The notes under the pieces are model-generated. The model saw only the letters and a program-made list of their open reading frames with translations, did no database searches and was not told the origin of the DNA. This document shows, piece after piece, positions 17,573 through 27,761 of a DNA stretch of 46,366 bases. Source of the stretch: Bdellovibrio sp. (GTDB lineage: Bacteria > Myxococcota > SpSt-1050). The first letter of the stretch is position 1. The number at the start of each line of letters is the position of its first letter. Both the position numbers and the translations under genes were made by a program. The DNA lies in the NCBI GenBank assembly GCA_020725805.1, contig DYEF01000069.1:1-46366 (forward strand), in the 5' to 3' direction.

Positions 17573-18889
17573 TTAATATCTGTAATTTATGTGTATCTGT
17601 CCGACGTACTGTGTATCGGTGCGGTCAATATCATACATATTCACATAGGCAGATGCCGCCTTTCCGGGCAATAACATCCCCATTACACCAGTGATATCCC
17701 ATCCTCTTGATATATCTACCTTGAGAATAAGATCCGTTTCAACACCAGCAAAGGAATTCTCATTTGCATTATTGCTATTCGTAACGAATGCCGCACCTGC
17801 AACCAGCGCCGGAACAAGAACACCCCAATCAGTATATTCAGCCTTGACATCCAGCAAAAACAGTCCCGCCCTCATAACATAAAAAGGGCCATCCGAAACA
17901 GATATTCTTTCATCAATGTTATTGTACTGGTCCCTGAACTCATCCTCGGAGAGAAGAACCGTGCTGCTCCTGTTCTTCCCCGAATAGTAAAAGCCGCCGT
18001 TGTATGTATTATTTATATATTTGTCATCTGCCGAGAGATATAACCCGTTCAGTACAAGATTGAATCCCGCAATGCGGTCCGATATGTTGAGGTTCAGTCC
18101 GTATGATAACTCCTCCACATCTTTCCCTTCGATTGCGGCATTCTGCATCACACCAAACTGGATGATTGCATCGAAAATTATCTTAAGGGATTCATTGTAA
18201 TAGAGATATGACAAAAGAGGCGAATGGATAAGATTCGAACGTCTTATTATAGAATCATCGTAGTATGAATACCAGCCAATGGTCAGTATATCTTTACCTG
18301 TCAGACCGAGACTTGAAGAGAGGGCAAAGAGCCATCTGTCATTTGCGAAATTGTTCGTCCGGGAGGTCAGACCTTCATAATTGAAATCGGGCAGCTGTGC
18401 AAGTATCAGATAGTTTTTTATGTTACTTATATCAAATCCGAGCTGAAATGCCCCTATCCAGTGATTTATAAAAAGACCCGTTGGGTCGATAATCCGCATA
18501 TACCCCGACCTGATTCTTGCCTGATTCCCGAAAAATTCAGCGCTTCCGTAAATCTGTCTGTGCTTCAGAACGAATATATCCTCCGATACCGGGTCGATAA
18601 TGTCGGGATTGTTCTTGCTCCAGATATTTGCGCCGAGTTCAGCCTCATAGAAGATATAGACATCACTTGTAATATTGAACGTCAGCTGTGAATTCAGATA
18701 AGTCCCGAGTAATCCTTCCGAGTTCCCCTGCGGCTGATAGAGACGTTTCGAATTGTCAAAATCAGAATCGTTCTTATAGTAAAAGAAATTGTCCAGATTC
18801 AGATCCAGAATCAGAGAACGTGAAATCTGCTCGGCATTCAATGATACTGAGACAGTAAACAGCAAGCTTATTAAAAGAATTCTTTTCAT
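17573..18889 (-). CDS. Predicted outer-membrane beta-barrel protein
   Basis: A 438-aa protein with a signal peptide (cut after about SVSLNA, residue 19) and alternating hydrophobic-polar strands throughout, ending in IHINYRY with the terminal aromatic typical of barrels inserted by BamA. Strand-like stretches include SDVYIFYEAELGANIW and ILTIGWYSYYDD. I do not recognise a named porin family. It starts 11 bp after the GH5-like lipoprotein gene, so the two are an operon pair. A channel for the products of that enzyme, or a surface anchor, would fit, as inference. Confidence 0.7.
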   Translation of the reverse strand: MKRILLISLLFTVSVSLNAEQISRSLILDLNLDNFFYYKNDSDFDNSKRLYQPQGNSEGLLGTYLNSQLTFNITSDVYIFYEAELGANIWSKNNPDIIDPVSEDIFVLKHRQIYGSAEFFGNQARIRSGYMRIIDPTGLFINHWIGAFQLGFDISNIKNYLILAQLPDFNYEGLTSRTNNFANDRWLFALSSSLGLTGKDILTIGWYSYYDDSIIRRSNLIHSPLLSYLYYNESLKIIFDAIIQFGVMQNAAIEGKDVEELSYGLNLNISDRIAGFNLVLNGLYLSADDKYINNTYNGGFYYSGKNRSSTVLLSEDEFRDQYNNIDERISVSDGPFYVMRAGLFLLDVKAEYTDWGVLVPALVAGAAFVTNSNNANENSFAGVETDLILKVDISRGWDITGVMGMLLPGKAASAYVNMYDIDRTDTQYVGQIHINYRY

Positions 18890-18900
18890 CTCTTCACTCC

Positions 18901-21303
18901 TTATCTTGCGATTACTTTATATCCGTTTTCATCAACGATAATATGATACTTATAACCTGCAGGGTCAAACCCTTTAACAGGTGGTCTTATTATCAAGTAG
19001 TGAATCCACTCGGGCTCATCTCTGAAAGGATAGTAATAGATCTTATTCTCCGCCCTTAAATAGTAGATACTTCCGTCCGATATCCATACATAGAATTCAT
19101 ATCTGAACTTCTCCTTACCCTCCTCGCAGGGTTTACACTCTTCACTATGTGCATAGCAGATGGCATCTTTACAGAGTTTGTACTGTTCGAGCGGGACAAA
19201 TATCTCTGTAGGTGCATCTGTCTCCTTAGACTTAAATCTCAAAAGATATTCGTGAAGCATATTTGGAACGCCCTTGTCAGGGTCAAAGTAGTGATAACTC
19301 GAATAAAAGTGAGTCTCGAGCGGCTTACCGCTTATCGCAATCGCTGTAGGTCTTGAGAATGCCGAATAACCTCTGAGTTTCTGTTCGGGGTCAAGCACAG
19401 AGAAGTCCTCCTTATTCCACTTGTCCCCGTAGCGATAATCATTATCGGTTGTAAAACACCACTGAATCTTCGGGAGAAAGAGATTTTCAAAGGCCTCATA
19501 ATAGTTGTCGAGAATCTCGGTCGATATTCTGTATTCTGACTCCTTCGATGCCTCGATCCCGCCAAAGTTGAAATATGTCCCGAATTCGCCGAATACAACG
19601 GGGATATTATCAAGAGCCCTGCTGGATATCTCGAGCTTCTTCTTCAGTTCGGGTGTATAATCCTTGTATCTCACCTCAGATAACTTGAGGTCACGCGGAT
19701 TGACATTTATTCCCGGAAACGGATAGATATCGGGGTACCAGTGAGGGGTAAAGACAACCTGTTTCAGACCTTCGGGCCTTAGCATCTCCTGAACCCACTG
19801 TCCGCCTATTCCTCCAGAACCAAGAACAGTATCAATAGAGACCGATTCCTCAATCCAGATGATTGCATCCGGGTCAATCTCCAGAATCCCCTTGCCAATC
19901 CTCTCATAGAGCGGCTGCAGATAGGTCCTCCCGAATCCGACATTCATAGAGATTGCCGTCATCATATCCATATCCGATAGTCCCCACTCAGCAATCACCT
20001 TCTCCCGTTCGGATTTTATGTTACTGCATTCCTCCTTCTGGTCCTCAGACGGCTTTGCACAGTAATCAGGCAGTTCCGGAAGATCCGGAATGATCTTGAG
20101 TTTTGTTATGATATTTTTGATTTGTGTAGCCTTGACCTCACCAATCAGGTCCACAAGAAACTTTGTAAGGCCATTATCGAGACCGAGCTGAACGTAGGCT
20201 GCGAGAGCCGAGAGCACAATAAAAGCCCCCGGCGGCTCGTTGAGAAGGTCATAACCTATTATATTCTTATGATTTCTTCCTTTTTCTGCAATCTTTTTCC
20301 ATACATTCACAAGCGAATCCTGCAGATAATCCTTTATATTGTATTCCTCTCCGTTATAGAGCACCTTCATCTTCGGGAAGACCTTATCACCTGCAAAGAG
20401 TGCGGCATAACCTCTCTGGGCATCAAGGGAGAGAACCATATTCAGACCCCACATAGTCCACGGGAGAAAATCAGAGCTCTCTTTAACTGTCTGAGGTGTA
20501 AAACCACACTGATTGGAATATGCAATCGAGTTTAATATCTTTGTAATCTCCTCATCAGATAATCCGCCCGTCCCGCTGTCTCCAAGGAGTCCTGCCAGAT
20601 CTCCGGCAACATCCGGAATGAATTTTAAGGACTTAAAAGTTCCCCAGCTCTTGCCTCCGATATAAGGTGCCTTCTCGGGGAGTGCTGCCTTAACCGCCCA
20701 GAGCGGTGCGCCGTCTCCTGCGACCACATCCGAGAACGGATTCATCTCACAGGGTTTTGTTGCCTTCGAAAAATCCCTCGGAAAGAGTGAGCCAATCATC
20801 CCCATCAGCTCTCCCTTCTTTCCGAATATCGGGGTCTCGTTGTATTTGACAAAGAGGTGTCTCGAGAAGAGATTCTCGTGCATATTTATCAGGACATAAA
20901 TACCGTGCTGCTCCGCCTTGCCGATTATTTTATCAAAATAATCGAGAAACTCTTCATCATATACGCCCTTCTCGTTTGGTTCAACCGCCTCCCATATAAA
21001 GAGTAACCTGATTGTATTGAACCCTGCATCCTTGATCATCTGAAAATATTTGTCCGCATCTTCGAGTGCAAAAGGCCTTCCGATATAAGTAAAGGAACCG
21101 TCTTCCTTCCTAAGAGGGACCTTCGTACTACCTCCGAGATTAACTCCGGTAAAGTTCAGATACCTTCCGTGCCCGTCCTTAATATATGTAAGATCGACGT
21201 AAGGTCGCGTCATTGAAGGTGGCTTAAAATCCGGTTTCTCCTCTATACAACCCCAGAAAGAAAGAATCAGAATGACAGGTAAAAAAGAAAAGCATTGTTT
21301 CAT
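18901..21303 (-). CDS. GH5 / endoglycoceramidase-like glycoside hydrolase lipoprotein
   Basis: An 800-aa predicted exported enzyme. The N-terminus is a signal peptide ending near Cys19 in a weak lipobox (LSFWGC). The catalytic core is GH5-like: FTGVNLGGS (51-59), a helix then GFNTIRLLFIWEAVEP (94-109), GIYVLINMHENLFSR (134-148), acid/base Glu356 in YDLLNEPPG, HWYPD with His521, and nucleophile Glu573 in VVFGEFGTYF. The WEAVEP and MHENLFSRH wording points to endoglycoceramidase-like members, which cut glycans from glycolipids. A large insertion (about 150-340) and a C-terminal region of about 130 residues distinguish it from plain cellulases; the latter may be a beta-sandwich. It is the first gene of a run with an outer-membrane barrel. 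The substrate is unproven. Confidence 0.85.
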   Translation of the reverse strand: MKQCFSFLPVILILSFWGCIEEKPDFKPPSMTRPYVDLTYIKDGHGRYLNFTGVNLGGSTKVPLRKEDGSFTYIGRPFALEDADKYFQMIKDAGFNTIRLLFIWEAVEPNEKGVYDEEFLDYFDKIIGKAEQHGIYVLINMHENLFSRHLFVKYNETPIFGKKGELMGMIGSLFPRDFSKATKPCEMNPFSDVVAGDGAPLWAVKAALPEKAPYIGGKSWGTFKSLKFIPDVAGDLAGLLGDSGTGGLSDEEITKILNSIAYSNQCGFTPQTVKESSDFLPWTMWGLNMVLSLDAQRGYAALFAGDKVFPKMKVLYNGEEYNIKDYLQDSLVNVWKKIAEKGRNHKNIIGYDLLNEPPGAFIVLSALAAYVQLGLDNGLTKFLVDLIGEVKATQIKNIITKLKIIPDLPELPDYCAKPSEDQKEECSNIKSEREKVIAEWGLSDMDMMTAISMNVGFGRTYLQPLYERIGKGILEIDPDAIIWIEESVSIDTVLGSGGIGGQWVQEMLRPEGLKQVVFTPHWYPDIYPFPGINVNPRDLKLSEVRYKDYTPELKKKLEISSRALDNIPVVFGEFGTYFNFGGIEASKESEYRISTEILDNYYEAFENLFLPKIQWCFTTDNDYRYGDKWNKEDFSVLDPEQKLRGYSAFSRPTAIAISGKPLETHFYSSYHYFDPDKGVPNMLHEYLLRFKSKETDAPTEIFVPLEQYKLCKDAICYAHSEECKPCEEGKEKFRYEFYVWISDGSIYYLRAENKIYYYPFRDEPEWIHYLIIRPPVKGFDPAGYKYHIIVDENGYKVIAR

Positions 21304-21447
21304 CTCAATCCTCCCTGCAAATATCGTATAATGTTAATTCGTATGTTTTATAATGAAGAAGATTCATCTTAAATCAAAACAGTCAGACAAATTACCAGAC
21401 CGATAAAGTTGAAATTACTTATAACTGCCTATCTCCCATTTATCAAC

Positions 21448-21501
21448 AAAAAAAAGGACTGAGTGCCAGAAGAGACCATCTCTTCTACATTATCCGGCAC
21501 T
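21448..21501 (-). terminator. Rho-independent terminator of the pil operon
   Basis: Two nested inverted repeats: AGTGCC (21462-21467) with GGCACT (21496-21501), enclosing AGAAGAGA (21468-21475) with TCTCTTCT (21479-21486). On the minus strand the hairpin is followed by CAGTCC and eight T residues (A-run at 21448-21455). It begins right at the pilD stop. Confidence 0.85.
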
Positions 21502-22395
21502 TTATAGAAAATGTAATCCGAAAATAGTATGAATCAGGCTGTTTCCCCAGATTATGTACTGATATGCAGCCAGACCGAGAAAAGGACCAAAGGGGATATG
21601 GTGGCTCGTGGGTGTAAACATATCAGACTTATCCTTGAAAACCGAATAAATACCGTTATTGTTCAGAGTCAGGCGTTTCTTCCTGAATTTACTGTATATT
21701 ATCTGAAATATTCCGAAGATAGCGCCCTGCAGTGCTGCCATCAGGAGAACCGGGATAAATGCCTTCCATCCCAGAAAAGCACCTATCATTGCCATAAATT
21801 TTATGTCGCCTCCGCCCAGTGCTTCCTTTCCTATAATTTTTGTCGCAATGAATCCGAGAGAAAACAAGACCGAGAAACCTATAAATGCCCCGGCCAGAGA
21901 TGATTTGATATCTATATAATTTCCTGACGGTAAAACAAATACAAATACCGAGAATATCACACCAAGCAAAACGGACGGTAATGTTATCCTGTCAGGGAGG
22001 AGCCAGTGGTCTATATCTATGAAACTGAGAACTACCACAGCCCCCATAAAATACATCAGGACAAGATAACTGTAAAAATCCGGTGTTCTGACAAAGAGGG
22101 ACAGGGATATCAGTCCCATTATTAATTCTATGACAGCATATCTTGCCGAAAAACTCTGATTGCAGTAATGGCACTTCCCGCCTAAAATCAGGTATCCCAG
22201 AACAGGGAGATTATGATACCATTTTATAGGAGAGAGACACAGAAAGCATCTTGAACCCGGGTATAAGACAGATTTTCTGTAAGGTATTCTGAATATACAG
22301 ACATTAAGAAAAGACCCTATAAATGTTCCGAAAATGAAAACAAATACTTTTACAATAAAGAACAGCGTGGGATTTGAAGATATGGCGTCATGCAT
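21502..22395 (-). CDS. pilD: Prepilin peptidase/N-methyltransferase
   Basis: A 297-aa polytopic inner-membrane enzyme that removes the leader of type IV prepilins and methylates the new N-terminus. The GSFLNVCIFRIPY start and a cytosolic loop with two Cys pairs (SRCFLCLSP and GGKCHYCNQS) are present, as are both catalytic aspartates of the A24 class (DIDHWLLPD and GGGDIKFMAMIGA). About eight membrane spans are visible. It is the last gene of the pil operon, 3 bp after pilR. As the only prepilin peptidase in the window it could also serve the Tad-like system. Confidence 0.95.
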   Translation of the reverse strand: MHDAISSNPTLFFIVKVFVFIFGTFIGSFLNVCIFRIPYRKSVLYPGSRCFLCLSPIKWYHNLPVLGYLILGGKCHYCNQSFSARYAVIELIMGLISLSLFVRTPDFYSYLVLMYFMGAVVVLSFIDIDHWLLPDRITLPSVLLGVIFSVFVFVLPSGNYIDIKSSLAGAFIGFSVLFSLGFIATKIIGKEALGGGDIKFMAMIGAFLGWKAFIPVLLMAALQGAIFGIFQIIYSKFRKKRLTLNNNGIYSVFKDKSDMFTPTSHHIPFGPFLGLAAYQYIIWGNSLIHTIFGLHFL

Positions 22396-22398
22396 ATA

Positions 22399-23790
22399 TT
22401 ACTCTTTCTCTTCTTCCCCCTCGTCTTCAGCAGCAATTCCGTATTTTGCAAGTCGGTACCTGAACGACCTGAATGTAAGACCCAGAAGTTTTGCCGCATG
22501 AATCTTCTTGCCGTTCGCCTCTCTCAGTGCGTCGAGTATTGCCTCTTTCTCTATCTCCTGCAATTTTGCATCAAGGTCGATTCCTCCGTACTGATAAATG
22601 TTCTTTACGGGCTCGCTGGTCTTCCCCTTAATAACATCGGGCAGAACATCAGTATCTATTATTCCCTCTCTGGTAAGAGTCACGGCGCGTTCAATAATAT
22701 TTTCAAGCTGTCTGACATTGCCGGGGAAATCATAATTCATTATCAGCCGGAGTGCTTCCGGGCTTATGCCTTTTATAGCCTTATTCTGCTCTGCCGAATA
22801 TATCCTTATAAAATTATCCAGCAACAAAGGTATATCCTCCTTCCTCTCTTTAAGCGGAGGAATATCAATCTTGATTACATTTATTCTGTAATACAGGTCT
22901 TCCCTGAAACGGCCGCTTTTCACCTCTTCCTCAATATCTTTGTTCGTCGCAACTATTACCCTGATATCTACTTCGTATTCCTCTGTCCCGCCTACCCGCC
23001 TTGCCCTCGAATTCTGCAAAAGTCCTAAAAGTTTCACCTGAAGACTTAGAGGCATCTCGGTTATTTCATCCAGAAACAATGTACCCTTATCGGCTGCCTC
23101 AACAAGGCCCTGCTTGTCAGAGACAGCCCCTGTAAATGCGCCCCTGACATGTCCGAAGAGTTCGGATTCGAAGAGCGATTCAGGGAGTGCCCCGCAATTG
23201 ACAACCACAAATCTTCCTTCCCTTCTTGAGGAGAGATTGTGAATGGCACGTGCAATAACCTCCTTGCCGGTTCCGCTCTGACCGGTCAGCAGGACCGTAG
23301 TCCTTGTATCCGCAATCCTTTTTATAATATCAAAAACCTTCAGCATTTTCGGTGATTTGCCGATCAGATTATCTACAGAATACTGATTCCTGATCTTCTG
23401 CCTCAGCAGAAAATTATCATTGAGAATTCTTGCCTTTTCGATCGCCTTTTTAACTATTGCATTGAGCTCTTCCATTTTGAGTGGCTTTATCAGATAGTGA
23501 TATGCACCGAGTTTCAAAGCGTCGATTGCATTCTCCACAGTAGCGTAAGCCGTCATAAGAATCGTCTGGGCAAACGGCATCTTCTCCTGCTGATAACGTA
23601 ACACATCGAAACCCGACGAACCCTTCAGTCTGTAATCCGTCAGAATTACATCATATCTGTTCTTATCCATCAGTTCCTTTGCCTGCTGAAAGCTTTCAGC
23701 CGCATCTGAGGTATAACCCTCCCTGTTGAAATTGATCTGGAGAACATTTCTGAGACTCTCTTCATCTTCTACAATCAGAATATCCGGCAT
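22399..23790 (-). CDS. pilR: Sigma54-dependent response regulator PilR
   Basis: A 463-aa NtrC-type activator: receiver domain (1-120) with acceptor Asp in [10 protein letters not shown] (about residue 51), AAA+ domain (about 145-370) with Walker A GQSGTGKE, the sigma54-contacting GAFTGA loop, and a Fis-type helix-turn-helix at the C-terminus ([20 protein letters not shown]). The Walker A starts GQSG where many relatives have GESG. It follows the sensor gene pilS by 2 bp. In known systems the pair activates the pilA promoter via RpoN; no pilA lies within this window. Confidence 0.95.
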   Translation of the reverse strand: MPDILIVEDEESLRNVLQINFNREGYTSDAAESFQQAKELMDKNRYDVILTDYRLKGSSGFDVLRYQQEKMPFAQTILMTAYATVENAIDALKLGAYHYLIKPLKMEELNAIVKKAIEKARILNDNFLLRQKIRNQYSVDNLIGKSPKMLKVFDIIKRIADTRTTVLLTGQSGTGKEVIARAIHNLSSRREGRFVVVNCGALPESLFESELFGHVRGAFTGAVSDKQGLVEAADKGTLFLDEITEMPLSLQVKLLGLLQNSRARRVGGTEEYEVDIRVIVATNKDIEEEVKSGRFREDLYYRINVIKIDIPPLKERKEDIPLLLDNFIRIYSAEQNKAIKGISPEALRLIMNYDFPGNVRQLENIIERAVTLTREGIIDTDVLPDVIKGKTSEPVKNIYQYGGIDLDAKLQEIEKEAILDALREANGKKIHAAKLLGLTFRSFRYRLAKYGIAAEDEGEEEKE

Positions 23791-23792
23791 AA

Positions 23793-25421
23793 CTATTCCT
23801 CGCTCTGTCTGACCGGAATAATGACCCTGAACGCCGTACCCTCTCCCACTACTGATTCAAGATCTATTCTCCCTTTGTGTTCTCTGATAATAGTGTGAAT
23901 TATCGAGAGTCCTATACCGATATTCTTCTCTTTCGTGGAGTAGAAGGGGTCAAAGATCTTATTGATCTCAGTCTGAGGGATTCCGGCACCTGTATCCCTA
24001 ACCTCTATCTCTGCAGAATCCTGGTCTTTCAGGTATCGTATTGTTATAATAATTTCCCCGCTTCCCCTTATTGCCTGAACGGAATTCTTTATCAGATTCC
24101 AGAAGACCTGTTTCATCATCGACGGGTCTGCCATTATATCTCTCTTTAATTCATCCCGAACCGCTATTCTGATATTCTCCTTAAAATCCCTGTCGAACCT
24201 GATCATCTCAACGACTTCCGACACAAGCTGTCCTATATTTACAGACGTAAACTTAGGGGGTGCGGGTCTTGCAAACATCAGGAAACGTTCTATAAGCTCA
24301 TTGACCCTTAAAAGTTCCTTTACTATGATATTCATAAGCATATCGTTTTCTTCATCGAATTTTGTAGTCCTTTTTACCAGTTCAATCGAACCGAGTATAG
24401 ACGAGAGCGGATTTCTTATCTCGTGTGCAAAACCTGTTGCAACCTTACCGATAGAGGCAAGCTTCTCGGACCGCACGATCTCTTCCTGCATCCTTCTGCT
24501 CTCTGTAAGGTCGGACACTATATAAATATCATCAGCATCACCGTTTTCATAGGTTCTTCTCTTGTGCCTGACGGTGACAATCTTATTGCTGCCGCCTGAA
24601 AACGATGAAATCTCTCCTCCCGAAGAAAGACTGAGTCTTGAGAGAATTTCCCTGATCTCCGAAGACTTATCAGGCGCATTCATTTTACTGCTGTCTGTTT
24701 CGAAAATGTTTTTGGCAACATCATTTGCATATATAAGCCTGCCGTTTCTGAAAAGCAATACACCATCGGAAAGATTTTCGACTATGGTCTTGTACTGCTC
24801 CGACAGGATATCGAAATCTCTTTTCTGCTCATAATATCTTTCACTTGCAGCCCTCAGCTCAACGGAGAGAAAAGAACTTAGCTGGGCAATTACAAAATAT
24901 GCGAGGACATGAATGAATACCGAATAAATAACCTGATCAACAGATGGTCTTACATTGTCAATAACCATACCGGAGATATAGGGCAGGAACAGAAACTGCC
25001 TGTCGATGGCAAATACCACAATTATTACGGCAGATACCGCCGCTGTAATGTATGCCCCCGCCCTCGAAAAGAGGATTGAGGCTATTATTATGGTAAAGGC
25101 AAAGAATATCGTGAATATCGAGCCGTCCTTCCCCGTAAAATAACAAAGTGCGGATGAGAACAGTATATCCCCGACAATCTGGGCAATTGCCGATACCCTG
25201 TACCAGCTCACCTGCCTCAGCAGATAGAGATAGACAAGCGAAGCAAGATATGCAGCTATTACAATGAGTAATATAAAGGATGAATCAAGTCTTACTACAA
25301 ACTCAAACTCCCTGATATGTCTCATCAGTGTTGCTATCAGAAGCAGCGAAACAACTGCAATTCTGAAAAGCATCACCCATATCAGTCTCTTTCTGAAATT
25401 CTCGGTATATGATGTTTGCAT
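23793..25421 (-). CDS. pilS: Sensor histidine kinase PilS
   Basis: A 542-aa kinase with about six N-terminal membrane spans (15-200), a PAS-like segment (about 215-330, IVENLSDGVLLFRNGRLIYAN), HisKA with acceptor His in TGFAHEIRNPLSSI, N-box NLIKNSVQAI, G1 DTGAGIP and G2 IGIGLSIIHTII. All catalytic motifs are intact. Architecture and position match PilS, which phosphorylates PilR and senses pilin levels in the inner membrane in other bacteria. Confidence 0.93.
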   Translation of the reverse strand: MQTSYTENFRKRLIWVMLFRIAVVSLLLIATLMRHIREFEFVVRLDSSFILLIVIAAYLASLVYLYLLRQVSWYRVSAIAQIVGDILFSSALCYFTGKDGSIFTIFFAFTIIIASILFSRAGAYITAAVSAVIIVVFAIDRQFLFLPYISGMVIDNVRPSVDQVIYSVFIHVLAYFVIAQLSSFLSVELRAASERYYEQKRDFDILSEQYKTIVENLSDGVLLFRNGRLIYANDVAKNIFETDSSKMNAPDKSSEIREILSRLSLSSGGEISSFSGGSNKIVTVRHKRRTYENGDADDIYIVSDLTESRRMQEEIVRSEKLASIGKVATGFAHEIRNPLSSILGSIELVKRTTKFDEENDMLMNIIVKELLRVNELIERFLMFARPAPPKFTSVNIGQLVSEVVEMIRFDRDFKENIRIAVRDELKRDIMADPSMMKQVFWNLIKNSVQAIRGSGEIIITIRYLKDQDSAEIEVRDTGAGIPQTEINKIFDPFYSTKEKNIGIGLSIIHTIIREHKGRIDLESVVGEGTAFRVIIPVRQSEE

Positions 25422-25439
25422 TATCAGATGGAAATTTCT

Positions 25440-26651
25440 TTACTTGATTGCACCTGCAACACTGAATATCGGCAGATACATCGAGACCACGAGACCACCG
25501 GCGACAATGGCAAGGAAAATCATTATTATAGGTTCGAGAAGTGATGTCATTGTTTCGACAGCCGTATCCACTTCATCCTCATAGAAGTCGGCAATCTTCG
25601 ACATCATCGTATCCATAGCACCCGTCGCCTCACCGACTGCAATCATCTGAACCACCATAGGAGGAAAGACCTTGGTCTCCATCATAGGCTCAGCGATGTT
25701 CTTACCTTCACTTATCTTGTCCCGCGTATACATTATCGCCTTCTCGACCACAACATTACCTGCTGCTCTGGCGACAATATTCAGTCCGTCCAGTATCGGA
25801 ACACCGGAGGATATCATTGTACTCATCGTTCTGGTAAATTTTGCGACCGCGGATTTTCTTATGATATCTCCGAATACAGGAGACTGAATCAGAACCCTGT
25901 CAAATATCTCCTTGCCGGGTTTACTCTTGTAAAACATAATAAAACCAACCACGAATGCGACCAGTGAACCCACTATCAGAAATGCATGATTCATAAACGC
26001 ATTCGAGAGGTCAATAACGAACTGCGTCGGTGCCGGAAGCTCACCACCGAAATCCTTGAACATCTTTTCGAACATCGGAATGACCTTCCAGAGCATTCCT
26101 ATAACAAGGACTATAGCAACACCCAGAACGACCAGCGGATAGGTCATAGCACCCTTGACTTTCTTAACTATTTTATCGTTCTTTTCAATGTATGCTGCAA
26201 GTCTGTTCATAATGGTGTCAAGAATACCGCCTATCTCTCCTGCCGCAACAAGGTTTACAAAGAGGTCATCGAAGACTTTGGGGTGTTTTCTTAAGGCGTC
26301 TGCAAACGTAGAGCCTCCCTCGACATCACTCTTGACCTGAAGAAGTATCTTCTTCAAGGCCGGATTATCCGACTGATTACCGAGAATGTCCAGACAGGTG
26401 ACCAGCGGAAGTCCTGCATTGATCATCGTTGCGAACTGTCTTGTAAAGACCACGAGGTCCTTAGTACCCACTCCGGTACCGAAAGAAAGTCCCGACAAAT
26501 CCAGTTTGACCTGTGCCTTCCTCTTTATCGATGTTACCTGAATCTCCTGCTTTTTCAGCAGTGCAATTACAAATTCTTCGTTCAGTCCTTCAGTCTGACC
26601 ACTCTTCTTTTCACCAGTCTTTGTTGTACCTTCCCAAATAAATACCGGCAT
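25440..26651 (-). CDS. pilC: Type IV pilus inner-membrane platform protein PilC
   Basis: A 403-aa GspF/PilC-family protein with two homologous cytosolic helical domains (about 70-195 and 270-395), FTRQFATMINAGLPLVTCLD and its counterpart FTRTMSTMISSGVPILDGLN, and three membrane spans. It couples the PilB/PilT motors to pilus growth and retraction. It sits directly after pilT (20 bp). Confidence 0.96.
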   Translation of the reverse strand: MPVFIWEGTTKTGEKKSGQTEGLNEEFVIALLKKQEIQVTSIKRKAQVKLDLSGLSFGTGVGTKDLVVFTRQFATMINAGLPLVTCLDILGNQSDNPALKKILLQVKSDVEGGSTFADALRKHPKVFDDLFVNLVAAGEIGGILDTIMNRLAAYIEKNDKIVKKVKGAMTYPLVVLGVAIVLVIGMLWKVIPMFEKMFKDFGGELPAPTQFVIDLSNAFMNHAFLIVGSLVAFVVGFIMFYKSKPGKEIFDRVLIQSPVFGDIIRKSAVAKFTRTMSTMISSGVPILDGLNIVARAAGNVVVEKAIMYTRDKISEGKNIAEPMMETKVFPPMVVQMIAVGEATGAMDTMMSKIADFYEDEVDTAVETMTSLLEPIIMIFLAIVAGGLVVSMYLPIFSVAGAIK

Positions 26652-26671
26652 TTATATACCCTCCTTTATCA

Positions 26672-27745
26672 TCATTGACTCACGGTTCCCTTGGAAATTA
26701 TATTTCTCAGTTCCTCGGGGTCGGATGACCTGCCTACCGCCTCTTCAAGTGTAATCTGTTTCTTAAGATAGAGCATGGCAAGCGACTGATTCATAGTCTG
26801 CATACCATACTTGGTCTGACCGACCTGCATAAGTGAATAGATCTGATGGACTTTATCCTCTCTTATCAGGTTTCTGATGGCGGCATTCGGAATCATAATC
26901 TCGAGAGCAAGCACCCTGCCTCCTCCTATTTTGGGAAGCAGCTGCTGCGATAATACGCCTTCCAGAACAAAGGAGAGCTGTGCCCTGACCTGCGGCTGCT
27001 GATAGGGAGGAAAGACATCGATGATTCGGTTGATCGTCTGGACACATGAGTTCGTATGAAGGGTCGCAAATGCAAGGTGGCCTGTTTCCGCAATCGTGAG
27101 AGCCGCCTCAATGGTCTCAAGGTCTCTCATCTCACCGATGAGCACAACATCGGGGTCCTGTCTGAGAATATATTTAAGAGCCTTCTTAAAAGATGCCGTA
27201 TCCGAACCTACTTCTCTCTGATTAACTATACAGTTTTTGTGCGGATGCAGATACTCTATAGGGTCTTCAATAGTAACAATATGCTCGTGCCTTTCGGTAT
27301 TTATCCTGTCTATCACCGACGCAAGGGTAGTTGTCTTTCCCGAACCGGTAGGACCTGTAACAAGGATAAGCCCTCTCGGTTTTCTTGTGAGGTCTACAAC
27401 GACCGGCGGGAGTCCCAGTTCCTGAAATGTCATAATCTTAAACGGAATGACTCTGAATGCACCGGATACCGCACCTCTCTGCATAAAGATATTCGCCCTG
27501 AATCTGGAAAGTCCCTTTATACCAAACGAGAGGTCGAGTTCGTTCTCCTCCTCGAATCTCCTCTTCTGGGCATCCGTAAGAACCGAATAGCAGAGCTCCT
27601 TCGTCTCGGACGGAGTAAGAGGCGGGAGTTTGAGCGGTACAAGCTTTCCGTCTATCCTGAGCTGAGGCGGGGAACCCGTTGTAATGTGCATATCCGAAGC
27701 CCCCTTCTCAATCAGGGCCTTTAGTAGCTGATGTAGATTTGGCAT
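26672..27745 (-). CDS. pilT: Pilus retraction ATPase PilT
   Basis: A 357-aa hexameric ATPase that depolymerises type IV pili. Walker A GPTGSGKT (131-138), Asp box with TIEDPIEYLH, Walker B DPDVVLIGEMRD, His box TGHLAFATLHTN, and the retraction-specific AIRNLIRE motif near the C-terminus. Its presence predicts twitching or DNA-uptake competence. Only 16 bp separate it from the upstream PilB gene. Confidence 0.97.
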   Translation of the reverse strand: MPNLHQLLKALIEKGASDMHITTGSPPQLRIDGKLVPLKLPPLTPSETKELCYSVLTDAQKRRFEEENELDLSFGIKGLSRFRANIFMQRGAVSGAFRVIPFKIMTFQELGLPPVVVDLTRKPRGLILVTGPTGSGKTTTLASVIDRINTERHEHIVTIEDPIEYLHPHKNCIVNQREVGSDTASFKKALKYILRQDPDVVLIGEMRDLETIEAALTIAETGHLAFATLHTNSCVQTINRIIDVFPPYQQPQVRAQLSFVLEGVLSQQLLPKIGGGRVLALEIMIPNAAIRNLIREDKVHQIYSLMQVGQTKYGMQTMNQSLAMLYLKKQITLEEAVGRSSDPEELRNIISKGTVSQ

Positions 27746-27761
27746 ATTTCTCCTCTCTTGA

